NCBI GenBank assembly: GCA_021808665.1
Contig: JAKBBA010000026.1
Span: forward strand, 1 to 55,424
Origin: Actinomycetes bacterium
GTDB taxonomy: Bacteria > Actinomycetota > Acidimicrobiia > Acidimicrobiales > Palsa-688
Reading direction: 5' to 3'
Length of the DNA stretch: 55,424 bases
Below the pieces are notes generated by a model. That model was given only the letters and a program-made list of their open reading frames with translations, was not told the DNA's origin and did not search any database. The translations under genes and the position numbers were made by a program. Shown in pieces: positions 23,633 to 32,800 of this stretch. The number at the start of each line of letters is the position of its first letter. The first letter of the stretch is position 1.

Positions 23633-24717
23633 TGGTCCACACGGGCGGCACCCCAGAGCCCGAGAGCGCCGTCAGCCCCGACGGCTACCAAGGCGACGTG
23701 CCACCCGAAGCCGCGGGGCGTCTGTCCAGCTCGGCGTGGTCGTCGGGTCTGAGCGTGAACGACTTCGCGGCCTGCGCTCAGATGGGGATCAGGCCGGTCG
23801 CTCTCGTGCAAGGCTTCTGCGTTATGGGATGGTCCTGGTACGGAATGGGTTCGCCGTACCTCTACCGGCCGGCCTACGGAGGGGCGATGGGTGGGGCGTG
23901 GAGCGGCATGGGCGGTTTCAGAGGCGGCATACCAGGAACTGCCGGCGGAGGTTTCGGGGCTCCGTTCGCGGGCGGCTATCAGTCCGGAGGCTACGGCGGA
24001 CAGGGTGTCTCCGGCGGCTCATACGGCCGAAGCAGGTGGGGGAGCACGATCACCTCCTACAGCTGCCCTCACTCCTACGTCGGTATGGACCATCGTAACT
24101 TCGGCGAGAACTTCGAGCAGCGCTGGGTGTCCGACGCCTGGCAGCACGGTTTCGACACTGCCTTCGCCCGGATGATGGAGGAGGCGGCAGCGGCTGGCGC
24201 CCACGGGGTCATAGCAGTGGTCGATACGGTGTCGCATCTCATCGACGCTTCGATCAGGGAGTTCCACGTCTACGGCACCGCGGTGGTAGTAGAAGGAGCG
24301 CCGCGCCCTCCGGCGATCTGGTCGACGTACCTAGCCGGCCAGAGGCTTGCGAAGCTCATCGAAGCCGGTTTCATGCCAGCCTCGGTCGTCGCTTCGATGG
24401 CCTCGGTCCGGGTGTGGGCTGTGTGCGTGACACAGGCTCTCATGGCCGGCGGGTACCAGACCGGCGGTTGGAGCGCACCGAGCGGCGAGATCACCCAGGT
24501 TTCCGACGCGCAGATGCAGGCTCGACGCCTGGTCCGCGACCACGTCAAGTCCTCCCTGGGCGGGGACACTCTCCACGGTGCAGTTCTCGGGGTCTCGTGG
24601 TCCGACGTCGGCGAGGGAGACTACCAGGTCGACGCTGTCCTGCGAGGAACCCGGGTTCGCAGGGTCCGCGACGCCGACCCACTACCGGCCCCCAAGCTCA
24701 CGCTGCGCCTGTCATGA
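23632..24717 (+). CDS. tandem YbjQ-like domain protein 2 with Gly/Tyr-rich insert
   Basis: ATG 23632 overlaps the previous stop and gives 361 residues. The first YbjQ-like domain is split by an insert of about 60 residues (about 70-130) made mostly of Gly, Tyr, Met and Ser (such as GGYQSGGYGGQG), then resumes with FARMMEEAAAAGAHGVIAVV. The second domain (about 225-350) is divergent. The insert could be flexible or aggregation-prone. It is the middle gene of three related neighbours and is probably in the same complex. Its function is unknown. Confidence 0.78.
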   Translation: MVHTGGTPEPESAVSPDGYQGDVPPEAAGRLSSSAWSSGLSVNDFAACAQMGIRPVALVQGFCVMGWSWYGMGSPYLYRPAYGGAMGGAWSGMGGFRGGIPGTAGGGFGAPFAGGYQSGGYGGQGVSGGSYGRSRWGSTITSYSCPHSYVGMDHRNFGENFEQRWVSDAWQHGFDTAFARMMEEAAAAGAHGVIAVVDTVSHLIDASIREFHVYGTAVVVEGAPRPPAIWSTYLAGQRLAKLIEAGFMPASVVASMASVRVWAVCVTQALMAGGYQTGGWSAPSGEITQVSDAQMQARRLVRDHVKSSLGGDTLHGAVLGVSWSDVGEGDYQVDAVLRGTRVRRVRDADPLPAPKLTLRLS

Positions 24718-25565
24718 CCTCGGCTGCCGACGGTGACGCCACGGCGGGCAACCTCCGCGACACGCTTCTTACTTTGGCGGCGAACGGGTACGCCAGTCGC
24801 TCCAAGTCGCAGAAAGGTTCGACATCGGACCTGAGCATCGACGAGGCCCTCGTGCTGCACTCGATCGGCTGGGAGCCCGTCGAGTTGGTCTGCGGGGCGG
24901 CGGCGTTCTCGATACCCGCCGGGATTTGGACGTGGACCCAAGGGGAGGTCGTCGCCGCGTCAGCGGCTTACGCCGGTGCGATGGGACGGGCAGCCGCCGC
25001 CCTCCAGGCCGAGTGCCGAGCGGTGGGAGGCCACGGCGTGGTCGGGGTCAGACTCGACGTGACGGTCGAACGTCACCTGGTCAACGCAGTGATGGTCGGC
25101 TCGGCTGTAGCACCTGGCGGCGGGGCTCGCCCTCCGGCTCTGCCGTTTCTGTCGGACCTTTCCGGTCGTGACTTCACGTTGCTGCGCTTGGGCGGTTGGG
25201 ACCCTGTCGGGCTGGCCTTCGGGGCTTCCTTCGTCAACGCTCCGAGGCGCAGTGTCTCGGTAGCTATGCGCCAGAGCTCCCAGAACGTCGAGCTGACCAA
25301 CTACACAGAGGCGCTCTACGCCGCTCGGGAGTCGGCCATGGAGCGAATGCAGTCCATGGCGAGTCAGCTCGCGGGCCACGGTGTCGTGGGTGTCCGGGTG
25401 TCGGAAGGCTCGGTGCACTTTGCCCGCCATGTACTGCGCTTCGCCGCCTGGGGGACTGTCGTCAAGGCATCGGGGCGTCCCGACGAGCTCGGTCCCGTTT
25501 CGGTCGTCGTCCCGCTGGACGACGCGGCGCTCGCCTTCGACGTTGCTTCCCTCCGAGGTCGCTAA
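24714..25565 (+). CDS. tandem YbjQ-like domain protein 3
   Basis: ATG 24714 overlaps the previous stop by four bases and gives 283 residues. Two YbjQ-like domains are visible. The first (about 30-140) contains TSDLSIDEALVLHSIGWEPVELVCG and GHGVVGVRLDVT. The second (about 145-265) has FLSDLSGRDFTLLRLGGWDPVGLAFG, EALYAARESAMERMQSMASQL and GHGVVGVRVSEG. All three proteins share the same plan, so the operon arose by gene and domain duplication. A 228-base gap follows. Confidence 0.8.
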   Translation: MTSAADGDATAGNLRDTLLTLAANGYASRSKSQKGSTSDLSIDEALVLHSIGWEPVELVCGAAAFSIPAGIWTWTQGEVVAASAAYAGAMGRAAAALQAECRAVGGHGVVGVRLDVTVERHLVNAVMVGSAVAPGGGARPPALPFLSDLSGRDFTLLRLGGWDPVGLAFGASFVNAPRRSVSVAMRQSSQNVELTNYTEALYAARESAMERMQSMASQLAGHGVVGVRVSEGSVHFARHVLRFAAWGTVVKASGRPDELGPVSVVVPLDDAALAFDVASLRGR

Positions 25566-25793
25566 GGGCGGCAGCGAAGACTCACTTTCGTGAGCGGGGT
25601 TGGTTGAGCTGCGAGGTTGGTGGGTATGCAAAATGGGGTGAAGACCGGAGCGTCGCGCGACCTGAAGGGTCGTCGCAGGTGCGAGAGTGGGAATCGTGGA
25701 GTTGCCCGCCCTTCGCCCTGAACGACAGGTTCCAAGCGGGCCGTTCCCTTCGGTTCGATTCGGGCAAGATCTTGATACAGGAAGTGATTCTTC
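25566..25793 (+). other. intergenic region / possible 5' leader of the DUF4388 gene
   Basis: No gene is seen. Two small hairpins are: CTCAC-TTTC-GTGAG near 25582-25595, and GCGACC-TGAAG-GGTCGT further down (about 25656-25672). The region is G-rich with runs of GGTTGG and could be a structured leader. I could not match it to a known riboswitch, including c-di-GMP classes. Confidence 0.25.
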
Positions 25794-26801
25794 ATGCAGC
25801 TAGCGGGCAGTTTCGACCCCGATGATTTCGTCGACATCCTGGACCTTCTGACAAGACGGCGCTGCCGTGGCAGGCTTGCTGTCCGCGCCGGAGGTTTACA
25901 CGGCTCGGTGCGACTTCTCGACGGCGACGCCGTGGCGGCGGAGGCATCTGGAAGTATCGTCGTGCACTCCAAATCGAAATGGCCGGTGACCTTGGAGTAC
26001 ATATGCTTCGAGGCTCTCCGGTCCTCCTTTGGAACCTTCGACCTGCAGCCCGACGAGGACGCCACCTTCGTGCCTGGCCCTCGGGTGTCCCTCAACGACG
26101 GACTCGAAGGAGGAAAGAAGCGCCTGGAGCTGTGGCGTCAAGTGGAGAAGGTACTCCACACCTTCGACGCGGTGCCACGCCTTGCTGAAGCACTGTCGGG
26201 CGATATCACCGTCGACCGTGATAGCTGGACGGTGCTCGTAGCCCTCGACGGCCGCAGAAGCATCGCAGCCCTTGCCAAGAGACTGAATCGCGACGTTCTC
26301 GAACTTTGCCAGGTGCTCGAACCGCTGGTCAAGGACGGGGCGGTGCTGCTAGACCAACCTGAGGCTGGATCACGATCACTGCCGAAGGTCCGCCTAGACC
26401 GTAGCCAGGTGGAAGGCGCCAGCGAGGGGATCGTCGGCGTCTTCGAGGAGCCGTTCGGCGACGATGGCCGGACCGGCCCGCTTGACGCCCAGGTCGTTGC
26501 CCTGAGGCGCTCGTCGACGGGGATACCGACAGGAGGGTCGGTGCCGAAGGGAGCCCCGAAGGGTATCGAAGGCGCAGTCCAGGTCCTCGAAACCACAGCA
26601 TTGGAGGGAGAAGTGCAGGTCCTCGGTGCCCTCGGCGTAGACACCGCCAACGAGCGGCCGACAAGAGCCCTAACGCCGTCCAACCCGGCAGGCGAGCCCG
26701 AGCCTGACCACCGCGGCAGGCTCCTGAGTGGTAGGCGTCTGGGAGTGAGAGGTCGCGGCCGGACTCCCACAGGGGATGTTCGCGGTGAGACCGGCTCTTG
26801 A
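25794..26801 (+). CDS. DUF4388 (PATAN-like) domain protein
   Basis: The 335-residue protein starts at ATG 25794. Residues 1-100 form a DUF4388/PATAN-like domain (FDPDDFVDILDLLTRRRCRGRLAVR, then GSVRLLDGDAVAAEA, then FGTFDLQPDEDATF), which is common in signalling and gliding systems. Residues 125-185 look like a winged-helix segment (WTVLVALDGRRSIAALAKRLNRDVLELCQVLEPLVKDGAV). The last ~140 residues are low-complexity and basic, probably disordered. It precedes a RodZ-like protein and a diguanylate cyclase in the same direction, which hints at a shared signalling role. Confidence 0.7.
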   Translation: MQLAGSFDPDDFVDILDLLTRRRCRGRLAVRAGGLHGSVRLLDGDAVAAEASGSIVVHSKSKWPVTLEYICFEALRSSFGTFDLQPDEDATFVPGPRVSLNDGLEGGKKRLELWRQVEKVLHTFDAVPRLAEALSGDITVDRDSWTVLVALDGRRSIAALAKRLNRDVLELCQVLEPLVKDGAVLLDQPEAGSRSLPKVRLDRSQVEGASEGIVGVFEEPFGDDGRTGPLDAQVVALRRSSTGIPTGGSVPKGAPKGIEGAVQVLETTALEGEVQVLGALGVDTANERPTRALTPSNPAGEPEPDHRGRLLSGRRLGVRGRGRTPTGDVRGETGS

Positions 26802-26838
26802 GCTCTGCTTGCCGGAACAGGAAGGCCGCCGACGCTAA

Positions 26839-27756
26839 GTGACCCTTATAATCGCCCTCGGGTTTGTGGCTGTCGTGGGCGTGATCGGCGCCTGGGTGTG
26901 GGGCTCACGCGGCCGCGACGACCGTTCCATGAAGACCCACAAGGTGACCGTCGGGACTATCGAGCGAATCGTCGGTAGACGCGACGTTGAAGCTGGTGAC
27001 GCCGCCAACCATGTCCGTCTGGTCGGAGACAGACCGAGGCACTCCCGCGGCGATCACGTCGCCGGGAAGCGCCCTGCCGGGCGCCCACCAGCCACGGTGC
27101 AACAAGCGGCGAAGACCCGCCAACCGGCAGATCCTCCCCGCCAGGCGCCGGTGCCGCCTTCGCTGGTGCCGCTGGTGGAGGATTCGGAGCCCTCCGACGA
27201 GGGAGCACCCACCCGGCGGGCTGTCCACGCCCGCTCCCAGGGGCGGGTGGGGGCGCTAGTCCCCGCGGCGGCCGGCGCGGTCGTGGTGGTAACTGCGGTA
27301 GTCGTCGCGCTGACCGTCGCCTCACCTTCTTCGAAGCCCGGCAGCCCCCCTGCGGCGTCGTCGACCGGCCGGACCCCGCAGGGGCCCGCCGGGGGAGTGC
27401 CGCTCACATCTGCCCCTCCTACTTCGGCGCCAGCTTCGACGACCACCGCCGTCGGAGCAGTAACTCAGACCGCTTCGGGCTACCAGTATCAGGTGGCCGG
27501 CACGGAGGTATCCGCAGTGCTCTCCGCGTCGGGCCCGTGCTGGTTGGAAGTTCGGGGTGGATCTGCGAGCGGTCCTGCCCTTTTCGAAGCCACGCTGACC
27601 TCGGGATCCACCAAGTCGTTCAGCTCCCCTGGTGGCTTGTGGCTGCGTCTCGGCGCTCCCCGCTCAGTGCGACTCAGCTTGCAGGGCCATGACGTAGCGC
27701 TTCCTGGTGTGGGAGGGCCCTATAACATCACGGTTATCACCCTGCCCCCCGGCTGA
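26839..27756 (+). CDS. membrane protein with a RodZ C-terminal-like (DUF4115) domain
   Basis: The 305-residue protein starts at GTG 26839. It has an N-terminal transmembrane helix (LIIALGFVAVVGVIGAWVWG), a basic/Pro-rich cytoplasmic stretch, a second helix near 136-160 (VPAAAGAVVVVTAVVVALTVA) and a Ser/Thr/Pro linker. The C-terminal ~85 residues form a beta domain (GPCWLEVRGGSASGPALFEATLTSGS, then GLWLRLGAPRSVRLSLQG) like DUF4115 of RodZ. The HTH of RodZ is missing. It may anchor an envelope-associated assembly. A weak terminator follows. Confidence 0.65.
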   Translation: MTLIIALGFVAVVGVIGAWVWGSRGRDDRSMKTHKVTVGTIERIVGRRDVEAGDAANHVRLVGDRPRHSRGDHVAGKRPAGRPPATVQQAAKTRQPADPPRQAPVPPSLVPLVEDSEPSDEGAPTRRAVHARSQGRVGALVPAAAGAVVVVTAVVVALTVASPSSKPGSPPAASSTGRTPQGPAGGVPLTSAPPTSAPASTTTAVGAVTQTASGYQYQVAGTEVSAVLSASGPCWLEVRGGSASGPALFEATLTSGSTKSFSSPGGLWLRLGAPRSVRLSLQGHDVALPGVGGPYNITVITLPPG

Positions 27757-27770
27757 AAGCCTTCCGGTTG

Positions 27771-27791
27771 GCGCACTTTTGCGCACGTTTT
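27771..27791 (+). terminator. weak intrinsic terminator
   Basis: GCGCA-CTTT-TGCGC (5-bp stem) is followed by ACGTTTT, 15 bases after the RodZ-like stop. The stem is short, so termination efficiency is doubtful. Confidence 0.35.
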
Positions 27792-27845
27792 GAGGCTGCT
27801 TGCGCTAATTCATGGTGACGCTGACTTCGACCGAAGCAAGACGAT

Positions 27846-29528
27846 GTGGACCTCAGGCTCGGTGCAGTAACTCTCGTCGATGCTGCAGGCGACCCGGCAA
27901 GAGCGGAGTTGGACTCGACTTGGATCCAAGACGCGCTGCGCGAGCTCATCGAATCGGAACCTGAAACGACGGTGACAGCGTTGAGCGGTGAGGTGCCGCC
28001 CAGCATGGTGAAACTTCCGGCCGGTCTCGTCGACGACGCAAGGCTGTGCCCGACCCGCGAGATGCCCCTCATAGGGCTGATATCCCCCACCCACCAGGGA
28101 GCCGTGATCAGAGCATGGTGGCGGGCCCGCACGATGGGAATCGCAAGCGCACGGGTCCGGATGCTGTCGGGAGACGAAGTCAAAGTCGTGCACCTCTTCG
28201 ACCTGCGGGATCCTTACGGGGTGGTAGCGGTAGTCCTGTCTCCCGAACGCACCAGCAGCTTCGAGGAATCGAAGACTACGCCTTCAGGAGTGTCCGACGG
28301 GCAAAGGGTCGCTCGCTTCGGCCGGCTTGTCAAGGACGCCTCGTCTGTGATCCTCGACGTCGACCAAGGAACTGAAGCTCTCCTAGGTTGGCGGAGAGAC
28401 GAGCTCGTAGGAACTCGGACCCTCGACTACGTGCACCCAGACGACCGCGACTCGGCGATCTCGGGGTGGATGCAGATGCTCGGCCGGGGCGGAGTCCACC
28501 GGCCATGCCGCTACCGCTACCGCCACCGGGACGACGGGTGGCTGTGGTTAGAAATAACCAACGACAATCGCCTCGCCGACCCAATGCACGGCGATGTGTT
28601 CACCTACATGGTCGACGTGACCGACGAGGAACGGGCGGTGCGCGACCTGCAGGCCCGCCAGCAGCTCCTAGAGCAGGTGACCGAGTCCCTGCCGATAGGC
28701 GTATTCCACGTCGATCTGGACGGCCTCGTCGTCTACGCGAACACACAGATGGTAGAGATGACAGGCATGAGACCCGGTGGCCGACTTCAAGAATGGAGAT
28801 CGTCGGAATCATCCACACATCACCGAGAGCTTCTTAGGGCGTTAGCCTCCGCTGCTAGCGGCCAGGAAGCAAATGCCGTTATCGAAGTGTCCGCTGGACG
28901 GTCGACGCAGACGTACTACTCGCTGCGCGCGCGACCCTTACGGGACAGGAGCGGCGACATAGGCGGTGTCACGGGCTCGCTCGCCGACGTGACAGCCGAC
29001 ATGCGCCGTCAGCGTCAGCTGGAGCTTCACGCAGCAACCGACTCACTGACCGGATGTCTCAACAGGAGAGCCGTGCTCGACCAGGTCCAAGAGGCACTCG
29101 ACGCTCTCGGTGGGAGCAAAGCCAGCAACGGCGTCGCCGTGATGTTCGTGGACATCGACGGGATGAAGCAGATCAACGACGAGCTCGGTCATCCAACAGG
29201 CGACGCCGTGCTCGTCGAGGTGGGGAGGCGTCTCAGGGAGTCGCTGCGTAGCTGCGACTCGGTCGGCCGTTTCGGTGGTGACGAGTTCCTTGTCGTGACG
29301 CCCGGGCTTGGGAGCAACTCTTACGCTCTGCTCTTGGCGAACCATGTCGCACTGCGTATCTCGGGCACCTACGACCTTGGGTCTGCGGTCGTGCCGGTAC
29401 GTGCGAGCTTGGGCGTGGCGTGGACCTCGCAACCCGGCTGCGACGCCGAGGAGCTCGTCGGCGTCGCAGACCGAGCCATGTACACCTCGAAGCGGGAGGG
29501 ACTCGGTGAGCCGGTCCTGGTCAGCTAG
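27846..29528 (+). CDS. PAS-PAS-GGDEF diguanylate cyclase
   Basis: The 560-residue protein starts at GTG 27846. The N-terminal ~150 residues are unassigned. One PAS domain spans about 160-275 (DVDQGTEALLGWRRDELVGTRTLDYVHPDDR) with a PAC-like VTDEERAV, and a second about 280-395 (GVFHVDLDGLVVYANTQMVEMTGM). A GGDEF domain follows (about 400-560) with DSLTGCLNRRA, the intact catalytic GGDEF at 477-481, and RSCD five residues before it, matching the inhibitory I-site RxxD. It should make c-di-GMP from GTP with product inhibition. No EAL domain is present and it lacks transmembrane segments. Confidence 0.9.
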   Translation: MDLRLGAVTLVDAAGDPARAELDSTWIQDALRELIESEPETTVTALSGEVPPSMVKLPAGLVDDARLCPTREMPLIGLISPTHQGAVIRAWWRARTMGIASARVRMLSGDEVKVVHLFDLRDPYGVVAVVLSPERTSSFEESKTTPSGVSDGQRVARFGRLVKDASSVILDVDQGTEALLGWRRDELVGTRTLDYVHPDDRDSAISGWMQMLGRGGVHRPCRYRYRHRDDGWLWLEITNDNRLADPMHGDVFTYMVDVTDEERAVRDLQARQQLLEQVTESLPIGVFHVDLDGLVVYANTQMVEMTGMRPGGRLQEWRSSESSTHHRELLRALASAASGQEANAVIEVSAGRSTQTYYSLRARPLRDRSGDIGGVTGSLADVTADMRRQRQLELHAATDSLTGCLNRRAVLDQVQEALDALGGSKASNGVAVMFVDIDGMKQINDELGHPTGDAVLVEVGRRLRESLRSCDSVGRFGGDEFLVVTPGLGSNSYALLLANHVALRISGTYDLGSAVVPVRASLGVAWTSQPGCDAEELVGVADRAMYTSKREGLGEPVLVS

Positions 29529-29534
29529 CTGCGT

Positions 29535-29750
29535 CTAGGTCTGTCCGGTTGACCGTCGCGAAGGCACGAACCTGAGTCTGCGCCGGGAGCGTCGCAGTTG
29601 CGACCGTAGCCACTGCTCGGCTTCGTCGCCGAGGGTTGGGGGAGGTTGGCTAGACACGGGAGGTTTTCCGCTCAGACGCTGGAAGATCATTAGCAGCGCC
29701 GGTACGCACACAAGCCCGGCAGCGAGATAGGCGATCCCCACACGTCTCAT
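29535..29750 (-). CDS. small hypothetical membrane protein
   Basis: The 71-residue protein starts at ATG 29750. It has one hydrophobic helix (VGIAYLAAGLVCVPALLMIF) near the N terminus, then a Pro-rich and Arg-rich tail. It lies 103 bases downstream of the MprF-like gene on the same strand and six bases from the convergent cyclase stop. There is no recognisable family. The membrane segment and tight placement support it, but it could be a chance reading frame. Confidence 0.42.
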   Translation of the reverse strand: MRRVGIAYLAAGLVCVPALLMIFQRLSGKPPVSSQPPPTLGDEAEQWLRSQLRRSRRRLRFVPSRRSTGQT

Positions 29751-29853
29751 ACTAGGACCGCCCGGCTGTTAGGCCACATCCAGCCACAGGGAAGGTAAGG
29801 TCCGGCAAAGCCGAGAACATGCGTATCCCAGCGTCGCTGGACTCCAAGCACTT

Positions 29854-32800
29854 TCAGACGTCCGCCGGCGGCACGAGGAACCTTCCGACGAGGGGCAACT
29901 CCCAGAAAGACTCCGCTCGCGCGATCGCAACCGCCACGTCGATGAGATGCTCTGGGGCGTCGTAGACGGCGTAGCGGGCGAGCCAGTCGGGATCGAACTT
30001 GGCGTTGAACCTCCACAGGGACTCGATCTGCATCTGCCCCCCCAGGCGTTTCAGCGCCTGAGCCTGGAGTTTCGTTAGAAGTCCCTGCCCGGCCTCACCG
30101 GCGAGCACGGCTCTCATCGTCGCAAAGTTGAGGCCTAGGCCCCTCATCGAGCGGGCTTTGAGCTCTCGTATCGTCTCCACTACGGCGAAGTCGATGAGGC
30201 CGTTCGGATGCTCACCGTCGTCGCGTCGCATCAAGTCCAAGGAGAAACCATCGATCCCCGGGGCGGGCACGAACTGGCAGAAAGCCACTGGTGGAGCGAC
30301 TCCGGACTCGCCGGCCGGGGCGTGAACGACCGTCATCAGTAGCCCACGGTCGTGGGGGTCGAACACCCTGCCAAGGGTCATCGAGAAACCACGTTCGACG
30401 TCCCCCCTGCGGGACTTGGTCATCACCACGGACAAGCCCTCCTGGAGCTCTGCTCCGAGCTCGCAGGGGTCGTGGAAAGTGGCTGTGTAGCCGTATTTGG
30501 CCACCCGGTTGACGGCTTGGCGTAGGCTCTTGTGCCGGCCCCCTTCGAGGCTGAAGCGCTCGACATCGACCACTGCCTCGTCCCCCACGTAGATGTCCCG
30601 CATGCCGGTCGAGCGGTAGATGGGAAGCCATCCGGCGCCCGCGCCCAACCCTCCGAGCGCCCAGCCGCGGCTGTCGACGTAACGGCGAAAGCGGTGCCAC
30701 GCCTCCTCCCGTTCGGCCGCCGGGCCAATTGGGTCGGGAGAGACCAGGCACACGGATCCGTAGACGGCATGCGCAACGAGGGTGTCTGCCCACAAGAAGA
30801 AGCTCTTGTCGGGCCTCAGTGCAAAGTAGTCGAGCGTGCCCGACCCGTGGCGTTCGACGACGTCACGGGCGAGTAAAAGGCCCTCAGGACCGGAGACGAC
30901 CGTCCCGTCAGCGGATGCTCCAACCCGGCCGCCGGAGGTGAACTCGGCGGGTATGCGCTGGCCCTGTGGAATCGCCGTGGCGGCGGGCTCTCCGGCTAGC
31001 GGCGGAACGCTGGAGGCGCTTACGTTGCGAGAAGGGCCAGCGGCGAGTCCCCTGCGAGCGACCACGGGGCGGAAGGCGACGCCTAGAGCGGCTACCAGTA
31101 GCCCCACCGATGCCGTCAGCATCGCTGGCGACAGGAACGTCTCGATCCTCGGTGGTAGGGTCACAGCCGAACTTCCGACCATCCGGGCGATAGCCGCTTC
31201 GAAAGCGTGAGGCCACGAGACCGTCGGGTTCAAAGAGTTTCGTGCGTGATCGAGGGTCGTGGAAAGCTCCACGGCCAGGGTCCCAGCGGCCAGCACGAGC
31301 CCGCCAGCGACGGCCACGGTAGCCAGTCCCCGTCCCGCCGCCAACACGTCGGATTGGGCGCGAAACGACTCTCTGTAGACGTACAGCAGCACGGCCGATA
31401 CGAGCGCCACGGTCACCTCACCTACGTCTATGCCTTTGATCAGGTGAAGTATCGCCACACCGACAAGCAACAGTTCGCACACGACCCAGGCTCTGCGCTG
31501 GCCCCGCCGAACGCTCCTGGCGATCACGATCAGGCCTACCCCTAAAAAGGCCGCCCCGGCGGCAGCCACCTCGGGGACGATCAGCGGGAAAAGGTTACGG
31601 ATAAACGTCAGCCTGTCAGCAGCTGGGTCCGACATTGCCGAGATCAAAGATCCGAAGCCGACCGCCATTAGCAGAAGCGCAGCGAACCTACGTACCCGCC
31701 GGTCGCGCCTCTCGGCGGAACGTCTAGGTGGCCACGAGTCGCCCTGGGGGAACCGGGCCACCAAGACTGGTAAGCCTTCAGGGGACGAGGGCCTCTCGGT
31801 ACGGTTGGCGACGATCCTCTCCAATAGGGTCGACCCGGGAAGGTCCCTGCAAGAGTGGGACAGGCTGATCGACGGGCCTGTCTCGGCGCTTCGTAGTTCC
31901 AACCAGGACACCACTGACCTGGACAGGAAAGGAGCCGGAAGTCCTATCCCGGGCAACCGGCTCGGGTATCCCGAGACGACCTCGGTGAGCGCTCCTGCGT
32001 TGGCGTAGAACCCGCTCCCGAGGTTGGCCAGCTCCGCCCTACACGTGTGGCCGGTAATAAGACCCCAGTAGCCCTCGCCGATTAGAGCACGCGCCGCTGA
32101 GCGAGCGCGGGCGTTAGGGTCTGTCAGGGCGGCATCTTCGACGGCGAGCGCGCCTAAAGCCCGGTTGGTGGTCCTTATAGCCGCTGCGGCCATACCGAAC
32201 AGCAAGATCAACTCCACTGCGACGGCTACCGCGAAAAGGTCGAAGCGGGTTGTCAACCCACCGCGACGTGCAGAGCTGAGGACAGCTGCTGGGACACGGA
32301 GGGCGAGTGCGGCCACGAAAGCCGCGACTATCAGCCAACTGGCGTGCACGAGGCGCCTATAGACGAGGCGTGAGACCACGAACCTGGACAGCGAACCCAC
32401 GTCGTCGAGTCGATCGAGGCCGCTCAGCCATCCCGACGAGTCCGTGCGAGCAAGGAGGCGACGTCGTCCCGAAGAGGTTCGCGATCGCAGAGCAGGGACC
32501 ACCAGTGCGCGAACGTGGCTCGCGTAGGGCGAGTCGAGGCTGTTGCGCGGGTCGGAAGGGGCGCTCAGAGGGTCGAATGTTCGACCCGACTCGACCCGAA
32601 CCGTTCTAACTCCGTCGCCGTGTCGTAAGTGCAAGTCCGCCGCGAGTGCGACCTCGGCGCTCAGAACCGAAGACACGGCCTGGCGATATCCGGCGTCGGC
32701 TGCCAAGAGGGAGTCGCGGTCCCCGGCGAGGATGACCACCCTCCTCGAGTCGCCAGCAGCGTAGGAGCTGATGGCGTCTTCAAGCGCCGGGTGAGAGTCC

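Noticed and set aside
25566..25793. c-di-GMP riboswitch before the DUF4388 gene
   Set aside because: The GEMM consensus and tetraloop/receptor elements could not be found.
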